NCBI GenBank assembly: GCA_020718945.1
Contig: DYRB01000154.1
Coordinates: 1 to 6,879 of the forward strand
DNA length: 6,879 bases
Reading direction: 5' to 3'
Source of the DNA: Lamprocystis purpurea
GTDB lineage: Bacteria > Pseudomonadota > Gammaproteobacteria > Chromatiales > Chromatiaceae
Shown here piece after piece: positions 1 to 6,107 of this stretch. The notes under the pieces were generated by a model. That model was not told the origin of the DNA, made no database searches, and worked only from the letters and a program-made list of their open reading frames with translations. Numbering within the stretch: the stretch's first letter is position 1; every line of letters starts with the position of its first letter. Both the position numbers and the translations under genes were made by a program.

Positions 1-1
1 C

Positions 2-246
2 AGGATCCGCCGCGCGCTGGCTTTGATGGTTCCATGGGAACAAATCCGCAATGAGGAAAACTATTTTTCACCGACCAGCGTCCTGATCCTGCCGTTCGCC
101 GGCTATGAATCGCCGACCGGCATCGCCGCCGCCGACCCGCCGTTCAAGGCGGCCTATCTGAACGCAGAGGAGATCTGGACCATGTTGCAACAGGTCTCCT
201 CGACACCGACAGCGTCGTCGCCCTCATCGGGCCCGAGGCCCCTTAG
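2..246 (+). pseudogene. 3' end of an unrecognised gene, apparently frameshifted
   Basis: The frame that includes position 2 is open from the window edge. Over about 70-190 it reads like real protein, with segments such as VLILPFAGYESPTG, DPPFKAAYLNAEEIW and TMLQQ, and mostly G/C-ending codons. After about 193 this frame turns into a Ser/Pro/Arg-rich string typical of a wrong frame. At the same point the neighbouring frame becomes protein-like (LLDTDSVVALIGPEAP) and stops at TAG 244-246. Shifting frame once within 188-200 joins them into one C-terminal segment of about 80 residues. The cause could be a true frameshift in a decaying gene or a sequencing error in the TCTCCTC stretch. The first 60 nt are more A/T-rich than the rest. 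I recognise no family, the start lies outside the window, and the gene would converge with fbpC. Confidence 0.3.
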
Positions 247-302
247 GACAGGCTGCCAATGCCGGAGACAGTCTGCCTGGTTCCCGCTTGCCACTCCCTC
301 AA

Positions 303-1358
303 TCAGGCGGCATCCCCCACCGGAAACACCACCAGATGGTCCGCCTCCAGCCGCACCCCGATGTCGTCCCCCAGGGCGTGCTGGTGGTGGCTGGGGACCA
401 GGCAGAGGACCTGGGTGCCGCTGGCCAGGCGTAAGGTGTAGAGGTACTCGGCGCCGCGGAAGGCGCGGCCCACCACGGTGGCGCGGCGCGGGCTGGACTC
501 GTCGTAGAGCATGTCGTCCGGGCGGATCAGGACCTCCACCGCCTGCCCGGCGGGCAGGCCGTGGGGCTGGGTGCCGGCCACCCGACCCAGCTCGGTCTTG
601 ACCCTCAGTTCGTCCGCCACGGTCCCCGGCAGCAGCACCCCCTGGCCGATGAAGTTGGCGACGAAGCGGTCCGCCGGCTCGTGGTAGAGCCCGAAGCCGG
701 TGCCCCATTGGCGCACCCGCCCCTGGCCTAGGACGGCGATCTGGTCGGCCATGGCAAAGGCCTCCATCTGGTCGTGGGTGACCAGGATGGCGGTGATGCC
801 GTCGCCCTTGAGCAGGTCCCGGACCTCCCGGGCCAGGGCCTCGCGCAGTTCCGTGTCCATGCTGGAGAAGGGCTCGTCGAGCAGGAGTATCTCCGGCCTC
901 GGGGCCATGGCCCGGGCCAGGGCGACGCGCTGCTGCATGCCCCCGGAGAGCTGGTGGGGATAGCGCCGGGCAGCGTCCTTCATGCCCACCAGGTCCAGCA
1001 ACTCCGCCACCCGGGCGCCGCGCTCGGCCTTGGTCATCCCGCGCAGGCCAAAGGCGATGTTGCCCTCCACGCTCAGATGGGGAAACAGGGCGAAGTCCTG
1101 GAACACCATGCCCACCCGTCGCTGCTCCGGGACCAGGGTCTGGCCCGGGGCGGAGACGCAGCGGCCCTGGAGCCAGACCTCCCCGGCACTCACCGGCTCG
1201 AAGCCGGCGATGGCCCGCAGCAGAGTGGTCTTGCCGCAGCCGCTGGGCCCCAGCAGGCAGCCGATGGCCCCCTGTTCCAGCATGAAGGAGACCCCCGCCA
1301 CCACGGGCTTGCCCGCGTAGGCGACGGCTACATCGCGGACCTCAAGCTGTATCGGCAT
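303..1358 (-). CDS. fbpC: Ferric-iron ABC transporter ATP-binding protein (FbpC-like)
   Basis: This 351-residue protein is the cytoplasmic ATPase that powers the FbpABC-type importer. All motifs of an ABC ATPase are present in order: Walker A GPSGCGKTT at 37-45, the Q-loop glutamine at about 87 (VFQDF), the signature LSGGMQQR at 137-144, Walker B ILLLDEP at 157-163 with catalytic Glu162, and the switch histidine His195 in LVTHD. After about residue 235 comes a C-terminal extension with a VLIRPDDM segment near 276-283, which resembles the TOBE-type regulatory domain of the FbpC/PotA/CysA group. Length is normal for that group. The ATG at 1358 lies inside the end of fbpB, so the two overlap by 17 nt and are probably translationally coupled. 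It is the last gene of the operon. Ferric iron is assigned mainly from the upstream binding protein; the ATPase alone would also fit other ion or polyamine importers. Confidence 0.93.
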   Translation of the reverse strand: MPIQLEVRDVAVAYAGKPVVAGVSFMLEQGAIGCLLGPSGCGKTTLLRAIAGFEPVSAGEVWLQGRCVSAPGQTLVPEQRRVGMVFQDFALFPHLSVEGNIAFGLRGMTKAERGARVAELLDLVGMKDAARRYPHQLSGGMQQRVALARAMAPRPEILLLDEPFSSMDTELREALAREVRDLLKGDGITAILVTHDQMEAFAMADQIAVLGQGRVRQWGTGFGLYHEPADRFVANFIGQGVLLPGTVADELRVKTELGRVAGTQPHGLPAGQAVEVLIRPDDMLYDESSPRRATVVGRAFRGAEYLYTLRLASGTQVLCLVPSHHQHALGDDIGVRLEADHLVVFPVGDAA

Positions 1359-3042
1359 CGCGGGACCTGGTAATGGATCGGCTCAACAGGATAACCGGCA
1401 GGAGCCCCGCCAGGACTATGGTCAGGGCCGCCGGGCCGCTGTCGGCCAGGCGCTCGTCGGCGGCCAGCTCGTAGGCGCGCACCGCCAATGTGTTGAAGTT
1501 GAAGGGGCGCAGGACCAGGGTGGCCGGCAGTTCCTTGAGCACATCGACGAACACCAGGAGCAGGGCGGTGAGCAGGCTGCCGCGCAGCATGGGGACGTGG
1601 ACCCGGCGCAGTATCTCCCCGGGCCTGTAGCCCAGGGAGCGCCCGGCCTCGTCCATGGAGGGGCGGATCTTGCCCAGGCCCGCCTCCACGGTCTGGAGGG
1701 CCACCGCCAGGAAGCGCACCAGATAGGCGAAGACCAGGGCGACCAGGGTGCCGCTCAGGAGCAGCCCGGTGGACAGCCCCAGGGTGGCCCGCATCCAGGC
1801 GTCGATGCCGTGATCCAGCCAGGCGAAGGGGATCAGCACGCCGATGGCGATCACGGTCCCCGGCACCGCATAGCCCAGCCCCGCCACCCGCACCGCGGCG
1901 CGCACCCCCCGGGACGGGTGCAGGCGCCGGCCGTAGCCCAACAGCAGGGCCAGGGCCAGGGCCAGCAGGGCGGTCCCGGCGGCCAGGGTCAGGGTGTGCA
2001 GGACCAGGGTGAAGAAGGTCGCGTCGTAGGCGGTGCGGGCAATGGTGGCGGACCACCAGGCGAGCTGCCCGGCGGGGATCAGGAAGCCGAACAGGACCGG
2101 GACCAGGCAGAAGCCGAAGGCCGCCGCCGCCCGCCAGCCGCCCAGGCGATGGCGCTGTATGGCCTGCTCGCGCTGGCTGGTGTGGTGATAGCGGGCGCGG
2201 CGCCGGGAGAAGCGCTCCACCAGGATCAGGATCAGGACGAAGCCCAGCAGCACCGCCGAGAGCTGGGCCGCCGCAGCGGCGCTACCCAGGCCGAACCAGG
2301 TGCGGAAGATGCCGGTGGTGAAGGTGGCCACGCCGAAGTATTGGACTGTCCCGTAGTCCGCCAAGGTCTCCATCAGGGCCAGGGACAGGCCGGCCACTAT
2401 GGCCGGCCGGGCCAGGGGCAGGGCGACGGTGAAGAAGGTCCGCCAGGGGCCGTTGCCCAGGGTCCGGCTGACATCCAGGACGCACAGGGACTGCCCCAGG
2501 AAGGCGGCCCGGGCGAGCAGGTAGACATAGGGATAGAGCACCAGGCCGAGCATGACCGCGGCCCCGGGCAGCGAACGGACCTGGGGGAACCCATAGTCCC
2601 CGAAGCCCCAGCCCGTGGCGGCGCGCAAGGCCGTCTGCACCGGCCCGGCGAAGTCCAGCAACCCCGTGTACGTATAGGCAATGATGTAGGCCGGCATGGC
2701 CATGGGCAGCAGCAGGGCCCACTCGAAGACCCCGCGCCCGGGGAAGCGGCACATGCTGGTCAGCCAGGCGGTGCCGACCCCGCCGATCAGGGTCCCCAGG
2801 GCCACCCCGGCCATGAGCAGCAGGGAGTTGGTCACATAGTCCGCCAGCACCGTCTCGGCCAGGTGCCGCCATTCATCGCCGGAGGGGACGAACAGGAACC
2901 CGACCACCACCAGGACCGGCAGGGCCAGGACCAGGGCCAGGGCGGCGATGCCCGGGCCCCAGCCACCGCGGCCCGGCATGGTCCCGGGCAGGGCGGTCTT
3001 GGGCAGGGACGGGGCCCCCAATGGGGCCGCCAGATCGGTCAA
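1342..3042 (-). CDS. fbpB: Ferric-iron ABC transporter permease, two fused permease domains (FbpB-like)
   Basis: This 566-residue protein forms the inner-membrane channel. It contains two binding-protein-dependent permease domains in tandem, the normal FbpB/SfuB arrangement. Hydrophobic spans are visible at about 31-52, 71-95, 105-127, 159-181, 211-229 and 257-277 in the first half, and at about 305-325, 342-369, 384-408, 424-449, 488-510 and 537-553 in the second. Each half has an EAA-type loop that contacts the ATPase: DVSRTLGNGPW near 190-200, and DEAGRSLGYRPGEILRRVHV near 464-483, both followed by Pro-containing segments. A basic linker near 278-300 separates the halves. The start is uncertain. 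TTG at 3042 has GGAAG about 9 nt upstream, inside the end of fbpA. ATG at 2979 (residue 22) is an alternative that still precedes the first span. It lies 6 nt after fbpA and overlaps fbpC by 17 nt. Confidence 0.93.
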   Translation of the reverse strand: MTDLAAPLGAPSLPKTALPGTMPGRGGWGPGIAALALVLALPVLVVVGFLFVPSGDEWRHLAETVLADYVTNSLLLMAGVALGTLIGGVGTAWLTSMCRFPGRGVFEWALLLPMAMPAYIIAYTYTGLLDFAGPVQTALRAATGWGFGDYGFPQVRSLPGAAVMLGLVLYPYVYLLARAAFLGQSLCVLDVSRTLGNGPWRTFFTVALPLARPAIVAGLSLALMETLADYGTVQYFGVATFTTGIFRTWFGLGSAAAAAQLSAVLLGFVLILILVERFSRRRARYHHTSQREQAIQRHRLGGWRAAAAFGFCLVPVLFGFLIPAGQLAWWSATIARTAYDATFFTLVLHTLTLAAGTALLALALALLLGYGRRLHPSRGVRAAVRVAGLGYAVPGTVIAIGVLIPFAWLDHGIDAWMRATLGLSTGLLLSGTLVALVFAYLVRFLAVALQTVEAGLGKIRPSMDEAGRSLGYRPGEILRRVHVPMLRGSLLTALLLVFVDVLKELPATLVLRPFNFNTLAVRAYELAADERLADSGPAALTIVLAGLLPVILLSRSITRSRDADTA

Positions 3043-3048
3043 GGTCGG

Positions 3049-4086
3049 CTACTTCCAGCCGGCGCGGTCCATGAGCTTGGTCGCCTCGGCGTTGAAGTCC
3101 CCGAGCTTGGCCAGGTTCAGGGTGTCGGCCTTGAAGGTCCCCCATGCCGCCAATGTGGGGCCCACCGGGACCCCGGCGACCACCGGGTACTCGCCGTTGA
3201 CCTGGGCGTACCAGGCCTGGGACTCGGGTCCGGCCATGAACTCCAGGAGCTGGATCGCCTCGGCCTTGTGCTTGGCGGCCTTGGTGACCGCCGCCCCGCT
3301 GACGTTCACATGGGCGCCCCGGCCTTGGGTCCCCGGGCCGTCCTGGTTGGGCCAGAACACGCCCATCTGCTGGGCGGCGGCCTGCTCGGCCGGGTCCTTC
3401 GAGGTCAGCATCCCCGCCAGGTAGTAGGTGTTGGCGATGGCGAGGTCGCACTGGCCGGCGGCGGCGGCCTTGATCTGGTCCCGGTCCCCGCCCTGGGGCG
3501 GCTTGGCGAAGTTGGCCACCAGGCCCCGGGCCCAGGTCTCCGTGGCGGGCTGGCCGTCGGCGGCGATCAGGGAGGCGACCAGGGACTGGTTGTAGATGCT
3601 GTCGGAGCCGCGCACGCAGACCTTGCCCTTCCACTTCGGGTCCGCCAGGGCCTCGTAGCTGGACAGGCCGGCCGGATCGACCTTGCCCTTCACGAACAGG
3701 ATGGGCCTGGCCCGGAGCGACAGCCCGAACCAGTGCCCCTCCGGGTCCCGGTAGGCGGCCGGGATGGCCGCCTCCAGGGCCGGGGAGGTCGCCGCCTGGG
3801 TCACCCCGGCGGCCTTGGCCCGGCCCAGACGGCCGGCGTCGGTGGTCACCAGCAGGTCTGCCGGGGAGGCGTCGCCCTCGCTCTGGAGCCGGGTCAGGAG
3901 GGCGTCCTCCTTGCCCGTCACCAGGTTGACCTGGATGCCGGTCTGGGCGGTGAAGCGGTCCAGCAGGGGCTTGATCAGGTCCTCCTTGCGGGCGGAGTAG
4001 AGGTTCACCTCGCCAGCGGCCTGGGCAGGCAGGCCGGTGAAGGCGGCGAGGGCGGCGATGAAGAGGACGGGGGCGAATCTGAACAC
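3049..4086 (-). CDS. fbpA: Periplasmic ferric-iron binding protein (FbpA/FutA-like)
   Basis: This 345-residue periplasmic protein binds Fe3+ and hands it to FbpB. Residues 1-23 are a signal peptide with a hydrophobic core and a likely cleavage site after AQA. The mature protein begins with the family hallmark VNLYSARKEDLIKPLL. Residues expected to bind iron in FutA/FbpA-type proteins are present: Tyr30, Tyr165 in the IYNQS motif, and the pair Tyr221-Tyr222 in ANTYY. The SLRAR segment (122-126) and GGDRDQIKAAAAGQCDLAI (199-217) are also typical, as is total length. The start is GTG at 4086, supported by AGGAG 9 nt upstream and by the correctly placed signal peptide. It is the first gene of the operon, and its TAG stop is 6 nt before the fbpB TTG. 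Iron-dependent control would be expected, but I found no convincing Fur box. Confidence 0.94.
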   Translation of the reverse strand: MFRFAPVLFIAALAAFTGLPAQAAGEVNLYSARKEDLIKPLLDRFTAQTGIQVNLVTGKEDALLTRLQSEGDASPADLLVTTDAGRLGRAKAAGVTQAATSPALEAAIPAAYRDPEGHWFGLSLRARPILFVKGKVDPAGLSSYEALADPKWKGKVCVRGSDSIYNQSLVASLIAADGQPATETWARGLVANFAKPPQGGDRDQIKAAAAGQCDLAIANTYYLAGMLTSKDPAEQAAAQQMGVFWPNQDGPGTQGRGAHVNVSGAAVTKAAKHKAEAIQLLEFMAGPESQAWYAQVNGEYPVVAGVPVGPTLAAWGTFKADTLNLAKLGDFNAEATKLMDRAGWK

Positions 4087-4094
4087 GGGGCGGG

Positions 4095-4100
4095 ACTCCT
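4095..4100 (-). promoter_or_regulatory. Ribosome binding site supporting the GTG start of fbpA
   Basis: The minus strand reads AGGAGT here, a near-ideal Shine-Dalgarno sequence, with 9 nt between AGGAG and the GTG at 4086. It settles the start on a non-ATG codon, in agreement with the signal peptide that begins at that codon. Confidence 0.7.
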
Positions 4101-4127
4101 GGGGTCTGGCAAGGAATGAACCTGGAA

Positions 4128-4154
4128 AGAATAATTCGGCCGCAAATTACGCAA
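4128..4154 (-). promoter_or_regulatory. Candidate promoter of fbpABC
   Basis: On the minus strand TATTCT (4133-4128) could be a -10 element, with TTGCGT (4154-4149) as a weak -35 at a short 15-nt spacing. This would give a leader of about 35 nt before the GTG. The -35 hexamer falls inside the CGCAAAT heptamer cluster, so a protein bound to the cluster could affect this promoter. Both hexamers are imperfect; the call rests on position and local A/T-richness. Confidence 0.25.
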
Positions 4155-4166
4155 ATTAACGCAAAT
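4141..4166 (+). repeat. Cluster of three CGCAAAT heptamers (left copy)
   Basis: Three exact CGCAAAT heptamers lie at 4141-4147, 4150-4156 and 4160-4166, with start-to-start spacings of 9 and 10 nt, close to one helical turn. The cluster lies 55-80 nt upstream of the fbpA start. It is mirrored by an inverted cluster at 4239-4265. Face-of-helix spacing fits a protein binding array. The same motif could also be a dispersed intergenic repeat unrelated to fbpA. Confidence 0.75.
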
Positions 4167-4238
4167 GGCCCGGTCGTTTAGGCAGAGTCCGCAGGTCACC
4201 CGCAGGATCCACCGGACGCCGACACCAGACTCTTGTCT

Positions 4239-4265
4239 ATTTGCGTCCAGTTGCGTTCATTTGCG
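4239..4265 (-). repeat. Cluster of three CGCAAAT-type heptamers (right, inverted copy)
   Basis: The plus strand carries ATTTGCG at 4239-4245, AGTTGCG at 4249-4255 and ATTTGCG at 4259-4265, so the minus strand reads CGCAAAT, CGCAACT, CGCAAAT at exactly 10-nt spacing. Aligned with the left cluster in inverted orientation (4140-4166 against 4266-4239), 23 of 28 columns agree, with one single-base gap. The two clusters are separated by 72 nt and bracket a 125-nt segment. I saw no obvious target-site duplication outside them. Confidence 0.75.
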
Positions 4266-4473
4266 GCTGGATTGCCCTTCTTAGGATGAAGGTTGGCGCC
4301 TGGACCCGGGGGCCCGTCCTGGGCACCCGGCGGGCGGCTTGGGGTAGATTAATGAGAAGAATTCCTATCCGCAAGCCCCAGTTGCAACCTGGGTCTCCCG
4401 GCGGTGCCGCCGGCGCCCCTTGCGCCGCAGCGAAGGGAGCGCTTAACATCCCTCGCGACAGCCCCGAGCCTGG

Positions 4474-4504
4474 TTGTTATCACATTGAATTAACAGACTA
4501 TATT
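4474..4504 (+). promoter_or_regulatory. Candidate promoter of the DUF418 gene
   Basis: TTGTTA (4474-4479) and TATATT (4499-4504) resemble -35 and -10 hexamers, with a rather long 19-nt spacer. Transcription would begin about 20 nt before the ATG at 4531. The block is clearly more A/T-rich than its surroundings, which supports a promoter, but the spacing is not optimal. Confidence 0.3.
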
Positions 4505-4530
4505 GCCCGATCCGGGCTAGGGTGGGCGGC

Positions 4531-5793
4531 ATGACCGAGACGAGCCAGGGCCGCATCGCCCAGATCGATGTGCTGCGCGGCTTCGCCGTCCTGGCGGTGG
4601 CCTGGATCGGGGTGGCCGCCTTCGGCCTGCCCTACGGGGCCAACGCCTTGCCGACCCTGCTCGGCACCCAGAGCACCCTCAACCTGGCCCTGTGGGCGTC
4701 CACGGATGTCTACATGCAGGGGGCCGTGCGGGGGGTCTTCTCCATGCTGTTCGGGGCCAGCGCCCTGATACTGCTGGCGGAGGACCGCCTGGTGGCGGGC
4801 GGGGTCGCCCAGGTGGATCGCTTCTACCGGCGCAACCTCAGCCTGATGCTGTTCGGCATCATCCATGGCTATCTGTTGCTGTGGCCCCATGACGTGCTCT
4901 ACGCCTATGGGCTGCTCGGCCTGTTCATATTCCCCCTGCGCCGGGCCCCGGCCTGGGCCCTGCTCGTGGCGGGGGTGGCCATGCAGGCGGTGGCGGCGGT
5001 GGAGATCGACTGGGGCCTGGTCCTGGGCTGGCTGCGCGGTCTGGCTCAGGCCCAGGCCCAGGCCCCGGAGGCGGCCCTGGGCGCGGCCTCGCCCCAAGAG
5101 GGGGCGCGCTTCTTCAACTGGTTGCGGGTACAGATGGCCCAGGACATCCAGACCTACAGGTCCGGCTACCTGGACATCTTCGCCGCCCAGGTGGGGGAGG
5201 TGGCGGCCCAGCAGTCCACGGTCTTCTACAAGCGCCACCTCTACGAGATCGGCGGCATGATGATGATCGGCATGGCCCTGTACCGCTGGGGGGTGCTGTC
5301 CGGGCGCAGCCCCTGGGGGCTCTATCTGGCCCTGGCGGTCCTCGGCCTCGGGCTGGGGGGCTGGCTGCGCGGGGCGGACATCTACCCGATCTGGGTCCAG
5401 GGCTTCGACCCATTGGCCCTGGTCCAGGCCCGGGAGGGGAGCCTGGACCTGGGTCGGCTGCTGGTGGCCCTGGGCCAAGTGGGGCTGATCGGGCTCCTGT
5501 GCCGGTGGCACCGGGCCGCCTGGCTGACCGGTCCCTTGGCCGCCACCGGGCGCCTGGCCCTCACCCACTACCTCTCCCAGACGGTCCTGTTCATCGGCCT
5601 GTTCTACGGCCTGGGGCTCGGCCTATTCGCCACCCTGGAGCGCTGGCAACTGGCCCTGATCTGCCTGGCGGTCTGGGCCTTGCAGATCGGCTTCAGCCTG
5701 CTCTGGCTGCGGCACTTCCGCTATGGCCCCCTGGAGTGGTTGTGGCGGTGCCTGATCTATGGGCGGGTCCAGCCCATGCGGGTCATTGCCTAG
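4531..5793 (+). CDS. DUF418 family (YeiB-like) multi-span membrane protein
   Basis: This 420-residue inner-membrane protein carries the hallmarks of the DUF418 family, which is related to acyltransferase-3-type membrane proteins. At the N-terminus is RIAQIDVLRGFAVLAV (8-23). It is followed by a GVFSMLFGAS segment (68-77), the RRNLSLMLFGIIHGYLL block (100-116) and a WPHDVLYAYGLLGLFIFPLRR stretch (118-138). The C-terminal signature includes GRLALTHYLSQT (340-351) and FRYGPLEWLWRCLIYGRVQP (396-415). About nine or ten hydrophobic spans can be seen, with one longer hydrophilic loop at about 170-232 that begins with an Ala/Gln-rich stretch (AQAQAQAPEAA) encoded by three tandem CAGGCC units. I chose ATG 4531 over the in-frame GTG at 4522 because AGGG lies about 8 nt upstream and the family motif begins soon after. 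The biochemical function of the family is not established; transport or acyl transfer is conjecture. Confidence 0.9.
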   Translation: MTETSQGRIAQIDVLRGFAVLAVAWIGVAAFGLPYGANALPTLLGTQSTLNLALWASTDVYMQGAVRGVFSMLFGASALILLAEDRLVAGGVAQVDRFYRRNLSLMLFGIIHGYLLLWPHDVLYAYGLLGLFIFPLRRAPAWALLVAGVAMQAVAAVEIDWGLVLGWLRGLAQAQAQAPEAALGAASPQEGARFFNWLRVQMAQDIQTYRSGYLDIFAAQVGEVAAQQSTVFYKRHLYEIGGMMMIGMALYRWGVLSGRSPWGLYLALAVLGLGLGGWLRGADIYPIWVQGFDPLALVQAREGSLDLGRLLVALGQVGLIGLLCRWHRAAWLTGPLAATGRLALTHYLSQTVLFIGLFYGLGLGLFATLERWQLALICLAVWALQIGFSLLWLRHFRYGPLEWLWRCLIYGRVQPMRVIA

Positions 5794-5914
5794 CGCCCCA
5801 ATTCGCCCAGACCTGGGAACCTCGCGGTGAGCCCCACCGGGACCGGACAGTCCGGGATTCCGTCATGGCTGATCGTTTTTACGGGGGCGCCAACCCTGCG
5901 GTGGCAGGCACCCG

Positions 5915-5998
5915 TGGGAGCGCCGCCCCCGGCGCGAGGCATCGTCTTCCAGATGGGTTCCTGGAAAAGGCCCCGTCGCGGCGAGGGCGCCGCTCCCA
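5915..5998. repeat. Inverted pair of REP-like hairpins (REPIN/BIME-type arrangement)
   Basis: The left unit at 5915-5937 starts TGGGAGCGCCGCCCC, and the right unit at 5976-5998 is its near inverted copy, matching at 20 of 23 positions. Each unit folds on its own. The left stem is GCGCCG (5920-5925) with CGGCGC (5930-5935) around CCCC; the right stem is GCGGCG (5978-5983) with CGCCGC (5988-5993) around AGGG. Two of the three differences are a paired C-G to G-C swap within the stem, so both hairpins stay perfect. The 38-nt spacer has its own dyad TTCCAG/CTGGAA (5947-5952, 5961-5966). The arrangement and position between genes fit REP doublets mobilised by RAYT (TnpA-REP) transposases; no such transposase gene is in the window. 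Confidence 0.75.
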
Positions 5999-6041
5999 GG
6001 GCCCGCTGGGCTTCGATGACAATCACCGACCAAACGGGGCG

Positions 6042-6054
6042 GGGCTGCAAGCCC
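6042..6054 (-). terminator. Weak hairpin downstream of vapC, possible terminator
   Basis: GGGCT (6042-6046) and AGCCC (6050-6054) form a 5-bp stem with a 3-nt loop about 55 nt beyond the vapC stop. On the minus strand it is followed by CGCCCCGTTT rather than a real T-run, so intrinsic termination here would be weak at best. Confidence 0.15.
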
Positions 6055-6107
6055 AGTCCCGCGTGGGGATAACCCGGATTTCATCTTCGGTCTTGGTGTG
6101 GACGGCA

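Larger units (their letters stand above)
4087..4530. other. 444-nt divergent intergenic region without a confident gene
   Basis: This region separates fbpA (minus) from the DUF418 gene (plus). From left to right it holds the fbpA leader, the two heptamer clusters, and a G/C-rich stretch (about 4290-4345). Then come an A/T-rich island at 4348-4370 and an imperfect dyad CCCAG...CTGGG around TTGCAA at 4377-4393. A perfect short hairpin CCGGCG-GTGC-CGCCGG follows at 4398-4413, and then an A/T-rich promoter-like stretch near 4474-4504. Two open frames cover it (97 codons plus, 70 codons minus). Neither has a recognisable motif, and both run through the heptamer cluster or the hairpin, so I do not call them genes. 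No T-tract follows the hairpin, so it is not a typical terminator. Confidence 0.6.
5794..6107. other. Non-coding spacer between the DUF418 gene and vapC
   Basis: The spacer lies between two genes that converge on it and contains no credible ORF. It holds a small dyad CCGGAC-A-GTCCGG (5843-5855), a run of five T at 5876-5880 too far from that dyad to form a classical terminator, the inverted REP-like pair at 5915-5998, and another short hairpin at 6042-6054. No promoter was recognised. The REP-like pair may supply transcript-end stability in both directions; this is inference. Confidence 0.6.

Noticed and set aside
249..279. CAGGC/GCCTG dyad between the left-edge gene and fbpC as a shared terminator
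   Set aside because: The stem is only 5 bp with a 21-nt loop and neither strand has a T-run.
3042..3049. Possible readthrough fusion of binding protein and permease
   Set aside because: fbpB has its own ribosome-binding-like sequence and start. There is no sign of stop-codon suppression, and separate proteins are the rule in this family.
1597..4119. An 840-codon open frame on the plus strand opposite fbpB and fbpA
   Set aside because: Its product is a low-complexity Gly/Gln/Pro/His string with no motif, as expected antisense to G/C-biased codons. The minus-strand genes carry full family signatures.
4348..4370. A Fur-box-like sequence around TGAGAAGAATTCCTATC
   Set aside because: Only the central GAATTC and a few outer bases are symmetric, and the match to the usual GATAAT-based pattern is poor. 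It is also more than 250 nt from the fbpA start.
4237..4449. A 70-codon minus-strand ORF with ATG in the intergenic region
   Set aside because: It lacks a clear ribosome binding site, runs through the hairpin and the heptamer cluster, and shows no family motif. I treat it as chance.
4498..5568. A 356-codon open frame on the minus strand opposite the DUF418 gene
   Set aside because: The product is rich in Gln, Pro, Gly and His with no domain; it is a shadow of the plus-strand gene, which has clear DUF418 motifs.
5843..5880. Hairpin plus T-run after the DUF418 gene as an intrinsic terminator
   Set aside because: The CCGGAC/GTCCGG dyad has almost no loop and the five-T run begins about 20 nt later, so the two parts do not form a standard terminator.
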